Shown piece by piece: positions 1-8,967 of a DNA stretch of 64,000 bases. A model generated the notes under the pieces. The model had not been told where the DNA came from and searched no databases. It was given only the letters and a program-made list of their open reading frames with translations. A program made the position numbers and the translations under genes. The DNA comes from Alkalibacillus haloalkaliphilus (GTDB lineage Bacteria; Bacillota; Bacilli; Bacillales; Alkalibacillaceae), in contig NZ_BJYA01000003.1 of NCBI RefSeq assembly GCF_007991275.1, positions 124,001 to 188,000 of the forward strand, written 5' to 3'. Numbering within the stretch: the first letter of the stretch is position 1; each line of letters opens with the position of its first letter.

Positions 1-987
1 AGATAGGAATACAACTGGAGCATACGATAAAAATTGAAATTGCTTTCTTATGTCGTCTTCAAACTTCTTCATAGCATCTTGTGAACTGTCAACTGTATCC
101 CATTTATTAACGACAATAACTATTGCCTTTCCAGCTTCATGTGCATAGCCAGCAATTCTTTTGTCTTGCTCTATTATACCGGTGTCAGCATCGATTACGA
201 CTAAAACTACATCCGAGCGTTCGATTGCTTTTAATGCTCTAAGAACACTATACTTTTCAGTTGATTCATACACTTTTCCGCGCTTTCTCATCCCTGCCGT
301 ATCAATAATTGTGAATTCTTCACCTTCTCGTTTAAACTCAGTATCGATTGCGTCTTTCGTCGTACCTTCAACATCACTAACAATGACACGGTCTTCGCCG
401 AGTAAAGCGTTAACTAGTGAAGATTTACCAACGTTAGGGCGCCCAATTAATGAAAAATAAATTCGTTCATCATCTTCATCTTGTTGGACATCTGTAGGGA
501 AATGTTTAACGACTTCATCTAAAACGTCACCTAACCCTAAGCCGTGTGTACCTGAAATCGGCATAGGTTGACCTAAACCTAATGAGTAATACTCATATAA
601 TAAGTCTTGCATCTCATAATTATCAATTTTGTTAACAGCTAATACAACTGGTTTACTTGATTTGAAAAGAATTTTAGCAACTTCTTCGTCCGCTGCTGTA
701 ATTCCCTCTCGACCGTTTACAAGGAACACAATGACATCAGCCTCATTAATGGCAATTTCAGCTTGCTCCCTTATTTGAACAAGCAACGGTTCATCACTTA
801 AATCAATACCACCTGTATCAATTACATTAAATGTGTTATTTAACCATTCCGCTTCAGCATATATACGATCTCGTGTTACACCTGGTACATCTTCTACTAT
901 AGAGATTCTCTCTCCAACTAACCGGTTGAAGATTGTTGACTTCCCTACATTAGGCCTTCCTACAATGGCTACTACTGATTTCCTCAT
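1..987 (-). CDS. der: GTPase Der (EngA), C-terminus cut by window edge
   Basis: Double-GTPase ribosome assembly factor acting on the 50S subunit. The visible 329 residues start at ATG 985-987 and run off position 1. The first P-loop (GRPNVGKS) lies about residues 10-17, and a second GRPNVGKS P-loop is read from about 425-446, roughly residue 180, so two tandem G domains are present. The family is usually about 436 residues, so about 107 residues, including the KH-like domain, lie outside the window. No frame break is seen. The gene is downstream of rpsA in the same direction, with the rpsA terminator between them. Confidence 0.96.
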   Translation of the reverse strand, partial: MRKSVVAIVGRPNVGKSTIFNRLVGERISIVEDVPGVTRDRIYAEAEWLNNTFNVIDTGGIDLSDEPLLVQIREQAEIAINEADVIVFLVNGREGITAADEEVAKILFKSSKPVVLAVNKIDNYEMQDLLYEYYSLGLGQPMPISGTHGLGLGDVLDEVVKHFPTDVQQDEDDERIYFSLIGRPNVGKSSLVNALLGEDRVIVSDVEGTTKDAIDTEFKREGEEFTIIDTAGMRKRGKVYESTEKYSVLRALKAIERSDVVLVVIDADTGIIEQDKRIAGYAHEAGKAIVIVVNKWDTVDSSQDAMKKFEDDIRKQFQFLSYAPVVFLS

Positions 988-1044
988 CTTTATCATCCTT
1001 TAAGCACTATTCACTTTTATTGTGTCCAACTATATTCAATATAC

Positions 1045-1080
1045 GATTAAAAAGAGTGGCGTTTAAAGCCACCCCTTTTA
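1045..1080 (-). terminator. Intrinsic terminator after rpsA
   Basis: On the minus strand, stem GGGTGGC / GCCACTC (one G-U pair) is followed by a run of five T. It begins one base after the rpsA stop codon and separates rpsA from der. Confidence 0.75.
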
Positions 1081-1081
1081 A

Positions 1082-2218
1082 TTACTTATTAAAATCTTTT
1101 AACTGATCACCGATTAAGTCTCCAATTTGGAAAGCACTTTCGTCATCTTCTTTTTGATACTTTTCCATCTCTTTGCTTTCTTCTGCTTCTTCTACTTCTT
1201 TTATACTTAGAGATATTCTTTGTTCTTTTTCACTAACATCTAGTACTTTCACTTTAACTGTCTGACCAACCTCTAGTACTTCTTGTGGTGTTCCAATATG
1301 GTCTTTAGAAATCTCTGAAATGTGAACTAGACCTTCTACTTGTGGAAGCACTTCTACAAATGCACCAAAGTTGACTAGTCGCTTAACAGTTCCTTCTACA
1401 ATATCACCTGAGTTAAGCTGTTCTTCTATTCCTGCCCACGGTCCTGGTTGTAGATCTTTTATGGATAAACCAATGCGTTCTGTATCACGGTCAACAGTAA
1501 TCACTTTCACTTTAACTGTTTGGCCTACTTCAACAACATCTTCTGCTTTCTCAATGTGGTCATGAGATAGTTGTGAAATATGAACTAGCCCATCAACACC
1601 ACCAAGGTCGACGAAAACACCAAAAGACGCGATTCGTTGTACAACGCCTTCAACGACATTTCCTACTTCAAGCTGGTTAAACAGCTCTTCTTTTTTGCGA
1701 TCTTGTTCAGATTCAGCTACTGCTTTATGTGATAGAATCACTCGATTTCGATCGTCGTTAATTTCAATGATTTTGACCGATAATTGTTTCCCTCTATACT
1801 TTTCTAAATCATCAACATAGAAAGTCTCGATATGTGATGCTGGAATAAATCCTCTTATACCAACGTCTACAATTAAGCCTGCTCCAACGACTTCTGTTAC
1901 AGTTGCCTCTAGCACTTCTTCATTATCATATGCTTTAAGAAGTTGTTCCCATACAACTTTATGATCTTTTGCTTTTTTAGATAAGATAATGACTTCATCT
2001 TCTAGTTTAGTAACGATTGCTTGGAACTCATCACCTTCTGATAACACTTCATTTGTATGCTCAACATGCAAATGAGATAGTTCAGAGATTGGTATAATCC
2101 CATCAAATTTAGCACCTATATTAACAACTACTTGTTTTTCCTCTAACTTCACAACTGTCGCTGTTACTTCATCACCAACATTTAAAACTTTTTCACTTAA
2201 ATTTTCATGTCCAGTCAT
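1082..2218 (-). CDS. rpsA: S1 RNA-binding domain protein (30S ribosomal protein S1 homologue, YpfD)
   Basis: 378 residues made of four S1 OB-fold repeats (about 13-80, 100-165, 186-255 and 271-342), each showing the VGAxFxG/GxxGFIP/GLVHISQLS-like pattern, followed by an acidic Lys/Glu tail. It fits the short Bacillus S1 homologue YpfD (about 380 residues) rather than the six-repeat E. coli S1. In this group it binds single-stranded RNA and associates with ribosomes, but is not thought to be essential as it is in Gram-negatives. The start is ATG with a GGAGGAAG ribosome binding site. It sits in the conserved cmk-plsC-rpsA order. Confidence 0.95.
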   Translation of the reverse strand: MTGHENLSEKVLNVGDEVTATVVKLEEKQVVVNIGAKFDGIIPISELSHLHVEHTNEVLSEGDEFQAIVTKLEDEVIILSKKAKDHKVVWEQLLKAYDNEEVLEATVTEVVGAGLIVDVGIRGFIPASHIETFYVDDLEKYRGKQLSVKIIEINDDRNRVILSHKAVAESEQDRKKEELFNQLEVGNVVEGVVQRIASFGVFVDLGGVDGLVHISQLSHDHIEKAEDVVEVGQTVKVKVITVDRDTERIGLSIKDLQPGPWAGIEEQLNSGDIVEGTVKRLVNFGAFVEVLPQVEGLVHISEISKDHIGTPQEVLEVGQTVKVKVLDVSEKEQRISLSIKEVEEAEESKEMEKYQKEDDESAFQIGDLIGDQLKDFNK

Positions 2219-2288
2219 CTTAATTCTTCCTCCTTCTTCCTCAAAAAGAAAAAATAGCTATGTAACTTATAATAAAATAATCATAACA

Positions 2289-2870
2289 TCATTTTTTATT
2301 TTCATCTATTAGGGATTGTATATTTTCCATAATTTCATCGGTAACTTCTTGTGCGGATGGTTTGTCTTCCTTCAATGTTTCGAAGTCTATCGGTGGTCCA
2401 TAAATAACTTTTAACGGTTTAAACCTTTCATACGTACCAATAATAGCACAAGGAATCACAGTAGCATTCGAACGCATTGCAAAAAATCCAGCACCCGCTA
2501 ATCCTTTTTTAAGTTGTCCATCTTTACTTCGGGTCCCTTCAGGAAACAATCCTAAAGTACCTCCATCTTCAAGAAGCCCTAAACCATTTCTTAAAGCATT
2601 ACGGTCACGCATTCCCCGTTTAACCGGAAAAGCTTGTAAATTTCTTAATAAGAAACCAATACCTTTCTTTTCAAACAGTTCTTCCTTTGCCATGAAGTTT
2701 ATGTCTCTAGGACAAGTTATACCAACAACGGGAGGGTCATAATTTGAAATGTGATTTGAACAAATAATTACTGGCCCTTCTTTCGGTACATTTTCCTTAC
2801 CAAAAATTTTAATTCTAAATAAAAATTTAAATACCGTATAAACAACTGCTTTAGCAAATTTATAAAACAT
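2289..2870 (-). CDS. plsC: 1-acyl-sn-glycerol-3-phosphate acyltransferase
   Basis: Membrane-associated acyltransferase making phosphatidic acid from lysophosphatidic acid in phospholipid synthesis. The HX4D catalytic motif (HISNYD) is at about residues 40-45 and the acceptor-binding FPEGTRS motif near 110. A hydrophobic N-terminal helix precedes them. 193 residues, normal for Bacillus PlsC (about 200). ATG 2870 is preferred because it has an AGGAG site 8 bases upstream. An in-frame GTG sits directly before it at 2873, abutting the cmk TAA, so the two genes are probably translationally linked. Confidence 0.93.
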   Translation of the reverse strand: MFYKFAKAVVYTVFKFLFRIKIFGKENVPKEGPVIICSNHISNYDPPVVGITCPRDINFMAKEELFEKKGIGFLLRNLQAFPVKRGMRDRNALRNGLGLLEDGGTLGLFPEGTRSKDGQLKKGLAGAGFFAMRSNATVIPCAIIGTYERFKPLKVIYGPPIDFETLKEDKPSAQEVTDEIMENIQSLIDENKK

Positions 2871-2873
2871 CAC

Positions 2874-3548
2874 TTAAACTCCTTTAAAACTAGAGTGATC
2901 TTGAATGATTGTAAGGATACTCTCTTTTACTTCTTCAATTGACTTCGATGTCGTGTCTATTTCTATGGCATCATCAGCTTTCGTTAACGGCGCCATTTCC
3001 CTTTGTGAGTCAATTTGGTCACGCCTTTCGATCTCTTCTTTCAATTGCTCTAAATCAGACGAAATACCACGATCAACATTTTCTTTATGACGTCTAATCG
3101 CGCGTTCTTCAACTGAGGCTACTAAAAATATTTTCACTTCTGCATTCGGAAGGACATACGTCCCAATATCTCTACCATCTACAACAACATTGGCTTCATC
3201 TGCCAACTTTCTTTGCATCTCAACCATATGTTCTCTAACTAATTTATGTTTAGCCACGATTGATACATTGTTTGTCACATCGCTTTGGCGAATATCATCC
3301 GATACATCATCACCATCAATTAGAACATCTTGCCCATCTTCTTTATGTCTAAAGGAAATGTTAATTTGTGATGCTAAGTCTGCTAGAGCTTCTTCATCTT
3401 CTAAATTAACTTGATTTCGTAAAGCTATTAAAGTTAATGCCCTATACATTGCACCAGTATCTATATAGAGATAATCTAATTTCTTTGCTATTTGTTTTGC
3501 TACAGTACTCTTCCCTGCTGCAGCTGGTCCGTCAATTGCTACTCTCAT
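2874..3548 (-). CDS. cmk: Cytidylate kinase
   Basis: Phosphorylates CMP and dCMP to the diphosphates. The Walker A loop GPAAAGKST is at residues 7-15, and the CMP-binding [15 protein letters not shown] segment is near 130-145. 224 residues matches the bacterial type I family. I start it at ATG 3548 because GGAGGAAT lies immediately upstream; an in-frame ATG 24 bases earlier has no ribosome binding site and would add an atypical leader. It ends exactly where plsC begins, and rpsA follows, the order seen across Bacillaceae. Confidence 0.96.
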   Translation of the reverse strand: MRVAIDGPAAAGKSTVAKQIAKKLDYLYIDTGAMYRALTLIALRNQVNLEDEEALADLASQINISFRHKEDGQDVLIDGDDVSDDIRQSDVTNNVSIVAKHKLVREHMVEMQRKLADEANVVVDGRDIGTYVLPNAEVKIFLVASVEERAIRRHKENVDRGISSDLEQLKEEIERRDQIDSQREMAPLTKADDAIEIDTTSKSIEEVKESILTIIQDHSSFKGV

Positions 3549-3587
3549 AACTATTCCTCCAGTAATCGCCATTCTTAGCTGTTTTAA

Positions 3588-4247
3588 TTATATTTTTAGT
3601 TTTCTTCGTCGCTCTAATTGTCGATCAAAACAGTATTTAATAATAGTCTCTCTCTTGTGTTCTTCTAATGAATTAAATTGAATAGATAATTTATAGCCTT
3701 CTCCTTCTTTAAGAGGAGAATAGCGTATGGTTTGTCCTTTAACACTTAAGTAAACGTAATCATTTGCTTCAAATGGTAGAACTAGCATAAGGTCAACTTC
3801 TTCGTTTGGCATAAAGGTTTGTTTCATACTTCTAACCGCTAACCCACCACCACTTAAATCTAAAGTATGTGTAATTAATTCTTCTTTCGATTCATCCAAT
3901 GGATATACTGCCACGTCCAAATTTGTTTCAATTCTTACGTATTCACGCCTTTGGACTTTTATTAACTCTTCAGTTTTTGGGAATGGTATTTCAATCATAC
4001 TCCTTCCCTTTTTTTTCTTTCTTTTAACTTCAGAGTAATACATATAAACAACATCATGATCACTAATGAATGAAACCCTCACTTTAGTATTTTCTAAAAA
4101 GTAAAAGGTTCTACCTGTACTTTGGTTTGTAGGGTAATCAGCATATATTCTTTTTCGATTCAAATCAACGACTTTTGTATGTAACTTTTCTTCTACTTGG
4201 TCACCTTTGACTGTTTCTAGTGTTAGCTTCATTCCTACTGTTATCAT
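3588..4247 (-). CDS. ypfA: c-di-GMP-binding flagellar brake protein (PilZ domain)
   Basis: 219 residues: an N-terminal YcgR-like beta domain (1 to about 95) and a C-terminal PilZ domain. The PilZ c-di-GMP signature is present as RREYVR near residue 100 and DLSGGG near 135. In B. subtilis the homologue YpfA (DgrA) binds c-di-GMP and slows the flagellar motor. The start is ATG with an AAGGGG site. It lies between ypeB and cmk as in B. subtilis. Ligand binding is inferred from the conserved motif only. Confidence 0.9.
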   Translation of the reverse strand: MITVGMKLTLETVKGDQVEEKLHTKVVDLNRKRIYADYPTNQSTGRTFYFLENTKVRVSFISDHDVVYMYYSEVKRKKKKGRSMIEIPFPKTEELIKVQRREYVRIETNLDVAVYPLDESKEELITHTLDLSGGGLAVRSMKQTFMPNEEVDLMLVLPFEANDYVYLSVKGQTIRYSPLKEGEGYKLSIQFNSLEEHKRETIIKYCFDRQLERRRKLKI

Positions 4248-4294
4248 TTCACTAACCCCTTTTAGTATGAGCTAACTTTATTATGACAAAAAAC

Positions 4295-4330
4295 TATAAA
4301 AAGGAAAAGGCTAAGTTGCCTTTTCCTTCT
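4295..4330 (-). terminator. Intrinsic terminator after sleB-ypeB
   Basis: A perfect 11-bp stem (AAGGAAAAGGC at 4301-4311 with its complement at 4318-4328) around a 6-base loop is followed on the minus strand by TTTTTATAG. It closes the sleB-ypeB transcript. Confidence 0.85.
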
Positions 4331-4349
4331 TAAATTTTCCTATTAAATC

Positions 4350-5690
4350 TTAATTATAGACTTCCTCACTTTGTTTCAAGCGTTCTACTCGTTCCTCAAA
4401 ACCATCATCAGCGTTAATAAACACACGATAAGTTGTGGAATCTATTGTGCCGAGGATTTCATATGCTAACACTTCTTCACCTAAATCATTTTCTATAACA
4501 GCTAATCTCTGTTCCCTTACCTCTAAACTTTGATTAATGTGTTCAGTTGCTTCTTCCTCAGATAAAGTTGCTTCAAAATCACGGCCTGTTCTGGTTTGCT
4601 CATTAAACACATAGTCTTTTGCTGTAAGTCCTATTATGTCTCCTTCATCTAATGCCACTTTCACTTGAATACTATCAGGATAATACAGTATATCATCTTG
4701 CTCGTGAACAAACTCATATACCCCTACTTTATCGTATTGTATACTTTCAACCATTTTCACATCATCAAAATCAAGGTCTTCTAATAATTGTTGTGCTTCA
4801 TTCATTCCATCATGTAAGCTTATATTCGCTTCATCAAGATCTCGACTTAAAAGATAAGATAAAACATGACCGCCTTGTCGAGTTATTTCCGCATAGCCAT
4901 GCAAGTCTTCTGTATCGAACGAAGCGTTATACATCGGAATAACTGAACCTTCACCAGTTTCAGTTACAACTAGCTCAGCCTCGTTATCTAACTCAAAATA
5001 GTCTCTAATAATTTCCCGTATATCTTCTTCAGTTTGTTCTTCACCATCTATTTCAACCTCTTGATCACCACGTTCTGCTGCAGAAAGTCCTACTGAATCG
5101 TCAAATGTATCATAGCTTTCAGCATTTCTCTCAACTGTTTGTAAACCATTTATGATTGAGTCTTCTCGCGGTTCATTAGTGGCTAACATAACTTCCACAT
5201 CCATCCACCTAACACCGTCTGATAAAACTTCATGTTGAATGGTTCTTAAATCACGTCTAATTTCATTGGATTGATCTTGAAGTTGGCTTAATGTATTTAA
5301 TTCGTCGTCAGATAACGGGTCATCATCCAACCCTCTAATCGAGACACGATAGGCAAACTCTCCAATATTGTTTAAAAACTGTTCAGTCTTATTAAATGGT
5401 ACTAGTGTTAAAGGCAATTGAGATACATCAGCCTTCGCTTCAGACGTAATTTTCCAAATATCTGTCATCTGTGGTGACACATTATCTGGAGCATTCATCG
5501 CTAACACGGTATCGATTTTCTCATTCAAAGTATCCACACGGTACGAAAGATCATGGAAAGCACGTTGGTAATTATTTTCCGCTTTAATTAGTACCGCATT
5601 TTTTTCTTGTTGTTCTTGATACCCCCAAACAAGGGCACCGATTAATCCAACTAATAGAACAATGTATATAATCCATCTAACTGCACCCAT
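4350..5690 (-). CDS. ypeB: Germination protein YpeB
   Basis: 446 residues, one N-terminal transmembrane segment (about 6-24), then a coiled N-terminal region and C-terminal PepSY-like repeats, the architecture of YpeB. In Bacillus spores YpeB and SleB depend on each other for stability, and YpeB restrains the cortex-lytic enzyme until germination. The protein is markedly acidic. ATG start with GGAGGTTAG. It follows sleB by 12 bases, so the pair is one transcription unit, expected to be forespore-specific. Confidence 0.95.
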   Translation of the reverse strand: MGAVRWIIYIVLLVGLIGALVWGYQEQQEKNAVLIKAENNYQRAFHDLSYRVDTLNEKIDTVLAMNAPDNVSPQMTDIWKITSEAKADVSQLPLTLVPFNKTEQFLNNIGEFAYRVSIRGLDDDPLSDDELNTLSQLQDQSNEIRRDLRTIQHEVLSDGVRWMDVEVMLATNEPREDSIINGLQTVERNAESYDTFDDSVGLSAAERGDQEVEIDGEEQTEEDIREIIRDYFELDNEAELVVTETGEGSVIPMYNASFDTEDLHGYAEITRQGGHVLSYLLSRDLDEANISLHDGMNEAQQLLEDLDFDDVKMVESIQYDKVGVYEFVHEQDDILYYPDSIQVKVALDEGDIIGLTAKDYVFNEQTRTGRDFEATLSEEEATEHINQSLEVREQRLAVIENDLGEEVLAYEILGTIDSTTYRVFINADDGFEERVERLKQSEEVYN

Positions 5691-5702
5691 ATTTCTAACC
5701 TC

Positions 5703-6719
5703 CTAGTTCATAAATATGTGCTTACCAATTCGTTTAATTTGCGGCCTTGACCAAATCCAGTCTGACGTTGCAGTATCTGGGTTAAAATAGTATGTTGCAC
5801 CACCTGATGGGTCCCAACCATTAATTGCATCCATCACCGCTTCACGCGCTTGCTCATCCGGTTCCATATATATTTGACCATCATCAACTGCTTCAAAAGC
5901 TAGCGGCTCAAATATAATACCTGAAATCGTGTCAGGAAATTCAGGGTCTTCAATTCGGTTTAAAATAACACCCGCAATAGCAACTTGACCATTATATGGC
6001 TCACCACGCCCTTCAGCATAAACAGCTTGTGCCATTAGTTGAATATCATTTTGTGAGAATCCGCCTGGCACGTTAACAGCTTCACCTTGTTCGCCTTCAG
6101 GTGCTTCTTCTTGTTCTGGTACTTCAGGAACATCACCATCAAAAGTTCCTTCTTGACCTTCTGGTTGCTCACCTGGGTCTGCTTGTTCCTCTTGTCCTGG
6201 TGCTTGTTCAGGTGCACCTTCTTCAGCAGGTGGTTGACTTGGTGCTCCTTCACCTGGCGCCCCTTCTCCACTTGGCGGCTGACTTGGTGCTCCTTCACCT
6301 GATGGTGGTTGTGCTCCAGAATCATCAGGTGCTTGTCGACCTTGTTCACCATAATGTGTGAAATCTCTTCCTTGATTTAATTGCTCTCTAATCCATTGTT
6401 CATCGTACTCGGATGCTCGAATAAGCATATCTTTTGTCTTCTCACCAACTAAACCATCTACTTCTTCTAAACCGAATTCATCTTGGAAATTTCGAACTGC
6501 CCAATAAGTCTCCCATCCATAAACTCCATCTATTCGACCATTATAAAAGCCGATATACTGAAGCCTTGATTGTAGTTCTACTACATCATCACCAGTAGCT
6601 CCTTTTTGAATTACCTGTTCACTAAAACCTTCAGATGTTTCTTCAGGTAAAAATGCTACTATTCCAACACAAAGCGTTAAAATCATAATAATTTTGCTAA
6701 TTTGATGTTTCCTTCTCAA
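5703..6719 (-). CDS. sleB: Spore cortex-lytic enzyme SleB with repetitive linker
   Basis: Lytic transglycosylase that degrades muramic-lactam cortex peptidoglycan during germination. Residues 1-25 form a signal peptide, about 40-100 a peptidoglycan-binding domain (GATGDDVVELQ, GVYGWET), and about 220-338 the Hydrolase_2 catalytic domain with the AVYAEGRGEP motif (likely catalytic Glu236). Between them, about residues 127-218, is a Pro/Gly/Glu/Gln-rich linker with repeated QPPSGEGAP-type units. At 338 residues it is longer than B. subtilis SleB (about 305). The start is TTG 6719 with a strong GAGGAGG site 7-8 bases upstream. Confidence 0.95.
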   Translation of the reverse strand: MRRKHQISKIIMILTLCVGIVAFLPEETSEGFSEQVIQKGATGDDVVELQSRLQYIGFYNGRIDGVYGWETYWAVRNFQDEFGLEEVDGLVGEKTKDMLIRASEYDEQWIREQLNQGRDFTHYGEQGRQAPDDSGAQPPSGEGAPSQPPSGEGAPGEGAPSQPPAEEGAPEQAPGQEEQADPGEQPEGQEGTFDGDVPEVPEQEEAPEGEQGEAVNVPGGFSQNDIQLMAQAVYAEGRGEPYNGQVAIAGVILNRIEDPEFPDTISGIIFEPLAFEAVDDGQIYMEPDEQAREAVMDAINGWDPSGGATYYFNPDTATSDWIWSRPQIKRIGKHIFMN

Positions 6720-6758
6720 TGTTGATCCTCCTCAATTACTGACTCTAATCTTGTTGCT

Positions 6759-6787
6759 TATTTTTTGTATCTTTTCCGTTAATATTC
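6759..6787 (-). promoter_or_regulatory. Candidate sigma-G promoter of sleB-ypeB
   Basis: Minus strand reads GAATA, 17 bases, AAAAATA. The -35 matches the sigma-G GHATR pattern fully; the -10 matches CATnHTA at four of six specified positions. sleB is a known sigma-G gene in B. subtilis, so position supports the call, but the -10 is imperfect. Confidence 0.4.
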
Positions 6788-6793
6788 TTTGAA

Positions 6794-6838
6794 AATAAAA
6801 AAAGGCTAACAGAAGAAACAATTACCATCTGTTAGCCT
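6794..6838 (-). terminator. Intrinsic terminator after ypdA-ansA
   Basis: A perfect 10-bp stem (AGGCTAACAG at 6803-6812 and its complement at 6829-6838), followed on the minus strand by a T7 run. It separates ansA from the sleB promoter. Confidence 0.88.
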
Positions 6839-6857
6839 AGATATTTTCTATATTTTT

Positions 6858-7817
6858 TTAATTAAACTGAATATTACGTTGACCAGTCGACAGCTGTACT
6901 GCTAACTTTACCCTAGCCTTTTTACAATCATAGTCATGACCTAATAGCACACCATGGTTCGTTAAGTCATATGCACTACCTTCATAATCATAAGTCGGAT
7001 AAACAGCACCCTCTTCAGAAGCTGTCGTAATGACGACAATGACCCCTTGTTGAATCGCATTTTTAATAGCTGGCATCATCTTGGGAGGAACTTGCCCTCT
7101 ACCAACACCTTCTAAAATAATCCCTTTAGTTCCAGCTTGAACAAGACTATCCATAACAGTTCCGTCACCATCAGTGTAACATTTCACTATATCAACACGA
7201 GGCAAAAAGCTTCCTAATGGATAAACTTCTCTACCTATTGGTTTCTGATATACTTGGACGATATCGTTATCAATAATTCCTACATAGCCGAACCCAAATG
7301 CATTAAAGCCTTGAATGTTACTAGCATGTTCCTTTTTAACATGTTTAGCCGTAAATATTCTTTCATTAAATACAACGACAGTTCCAATACCTCTTAGATC
7401 AGAGCTACAAGCAGAGTATATGGCATGCCTTAAATTAATGTAAACATCACTACCTAAGTCACTAATTGACCTTTGCGAACCTGTTACAACAACAGGTCTT
7501 TCATCATTAACGGTTAAATCTAAGAAGTATGCGGTTTCTTCAATTGTGTCTGTACCGTGTGTTACAACAACACCTGATACTTCAGGGTCTTGAAAATGAT
7601 ACTCAATTGTCTGCTTTAACTTGATCCAATCATTTGAATCTAAGTGAATACTTGGCTTTTGGAAGGCAGAATCAATTTGAATATCAATTTCAGCTGGTAA
7701 TTCACATAAATCAGCAAGTTCTTCACCCGTCATAGCTCCTGATGATAATTTTCCACTTGGATGTTTCGGTTTACTTGCTATAGTACCACCTGTTGTAATT
7801 AGTACAACTTTACTCAT
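6858..7817 (-). CDS. ansA: Asparaginase
   Basis: Hydrolyses L-asparagine to aspartate and ammonia. Both asparaginase signatures are visible: TTGGTIAS near the N-terminus (nucleophilic Thr) and THGTDTIEETA near residue 90, plus VVTGSQR. 319 residues; no signal peptide, so a cytoplasmic enzyme. ATG 7817 is preferred over an in-frame GTG at 7826 because AGGTGA lies just upstream; that site overlaps the ypdA stop codon, suggesting coupled translation. It occupies the place where B. subtilis has prsW between ypdA and sleB. Confidence 0.93.
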   Translation of the reverse strand: MSKVVLITTGGTIASKPKHPSGKLSSGAMTGEELADLCELPAEIDIQIDSAFQKPSIHLDSNDWIKLKQTIEYHFQDPEVSGVVVTHGTDTIEETAYFLDLTVNDERPVVVTGSQRSISDLGSDVYINLRHAIYSACSSDLRGIGTVVVFNERIFTAKHVKKEHASNIQGFNAFGFGYVGIIDNDIVQVYQKPIGREVYPLGSFLPRVDIVKCYTDGDGTVMDSLVQAGTKGIILEGVGRGQVPPKMMPAIKNAIQQGVIVVITTASEEGAVYPTYDYEGSAYDLTNHGVLLGHDYDCKKARVKLAVQLSTGQRNIQFN

Positions 7818-7822
7818 ATTCT

Positions 7823-8809
7823 TCACCTAGTTTCTTTATTTACTATATCGTTTGCAATTTTTTCTCCGTGATGTCTTCCATTCTCAATAAAAATCTCATT
7901 GTTGTTATAACCTGCTGCAATAACACCTGATATATAAATGTGGTCAATGTTTGTCTCCATCGACTGTTCTCTGAACTGTGGTCGTCCTGTTTCATGATCA
8001 ATTTCAATACCAACTGACTTAAGAAACTGTTGGTTTGGGTGGTAACCAATCATTGCAAAAACAAAATTAGCAGTTACTTCCCTCTGTTCGCCTTTAACAC
8101 TATACCGAACAGATTCTGTAGTAATTTCATCAACTTCAGCATCAAATTCCATTCGAACTTTTTTATGCCTTACTAAAGACTCAAAGTTCGGCAAGATCCA
8201 TGGTTTAACGCTTGGTGAATAATCACTTCCTCGATATAGTACAGTTACATGAGCACCTGCTTTTTCAAGCTCTAACGCTGCATCAACCGCTGAGTTTTTG
8301 CCACCTATAACTACGACATTTTCATTAAAGTAAGGGTGGGCCTCTTTAAAGTAATGATAAACATGAGGCAATGACTCCCCTTTTACATTTAATCGATTTG
8401 GATTATCGTAATAACCTGTTGCAATGACTACATAATTGGCGTAATACGTTTTCTCTTCACCTTTTTTTGTTTTCGTTTGCAAAGTATATGCATTATTTTG
8501 TTGCTTCTCTAATTTCATGACTTGTTCATAAGTATTTATTCTTAATTCAGTACGCTGTGCGACTGTACGGTAATACGTTAATGCTTCATTTCTTACAGGT
8601 TTTTGTCTTTCTGAAATAAACGGTATTTGACCAATCTCTAGTTTTTCACTCGAACTAAAAAAAGTTTGGTGTGTCGGATAATGATATAAAGAATTCGCGA
8701 CATTTTCTTTTTCAATTAAGAGTGGATCAAAACCTTTTCGTTTTAACTCAATTCCGGTTGACATACCACATGGGCCTGCACCAATTATAATTACTTTCTC
8801 GCTTTGCAT
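7823..8809 (-). CDS. ypdA: YpdA family bacillithiol disulfide reductase
   Basis: FAD/NADPH-dependent thioredoxin-reductase-like oxidoreductase that reduces oxidised bacillithiol in Firmicutes. The FAD Rossmann motif GAGPCGMSTG is near residue 9 and the NADPH motif VIGGKNSAVDAALEL near 160; ATGYYDNP and the C-terminal ISGVIAAG motif fit the family. 328 residues starting at ATG 8809, chosen for its AGGAG site; an upstream in-frame start lacks one. Followed 5 bases later by ansA. Confidence 0.92.
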   Translation of the reverse strand: MQSEKVIIIGAGPCGMSTGIELKRKGFDPLLIEKENVANSLYHYPTHQTFFSSSEKLEIGQIPFISERQKPVRNEALTYYRTVAQRTELRINTYEQVMKLEKQQNNAYTLQTKTKKGEEKTYYANYVVIATGYYDNPNRLNVKGESLPHVYHYFKEAHPYFNENVVVIGGKNSAVDAALELEKAGAHVTVLYRGSDYSPSVKPWILPNFESLVRHKKVRMEFDAEVDEITTESVRYSVKGEQREVTANFVFAMIGYHPNQQFLKSVGIEIDHETGRPQFREQSMETNIDHIYISGVIAAGYNNNEIFIENGRHHGEKIANDIVNKETR

Positions 8810-8857
8810 GTTGTTGACACTCCTATTAGAACTTAAGTACATTCATAATCATCTTCT

Positions 8858-8886
8858 ATTATGTTAAACCGTTTTATGTGAGTAAA
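8858..8886 (-). promoter_or_regulatory. Probable sigma-A promoter of ypdA-ansA
   Basis: TTTACT, 17 bases, CATAAT on the minus strand, 49 bases upstream of the ypdA start. The -10 has five of six consensus bases; the -35 has four. Confidence 0.45.
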
Positions 8887-8901
8887 TTTACAGAACTTAA
8901 A

Positions 8902-8941
8902 ATAAATAAATCTCCTACCAATTAATAATGATAGGAGATTT
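8902..8941 (-). terminator. Intrinsic terminator after gudB
   Basis: Stem AAATCTCCTA / TAGGAGATTT (8908-8917 and 8932-8941, 10 bp) with a T-rich tail on the minus strand, 26 bases beyond the gudB stop. Confidence 0.75.
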
Positions 8942-8967
8942 TACTACAATATTCAACTTAAAGATGT

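Noticed and set aside
4652-4942. 96-codon plus-strand frame inside ypeB
   Set aside because: Antisense shadow with no ribosome site or recognisable domain; ypeB is well supported on the other strand.
6087-6361. Open frames on both strands across the sleB linker
   Set aside because: They arise from the repetitive composition of the linker. None has a ribosome site, and their products are low-complexity Leu/Val/His/Trp strings; SleB is the clear coding frame.
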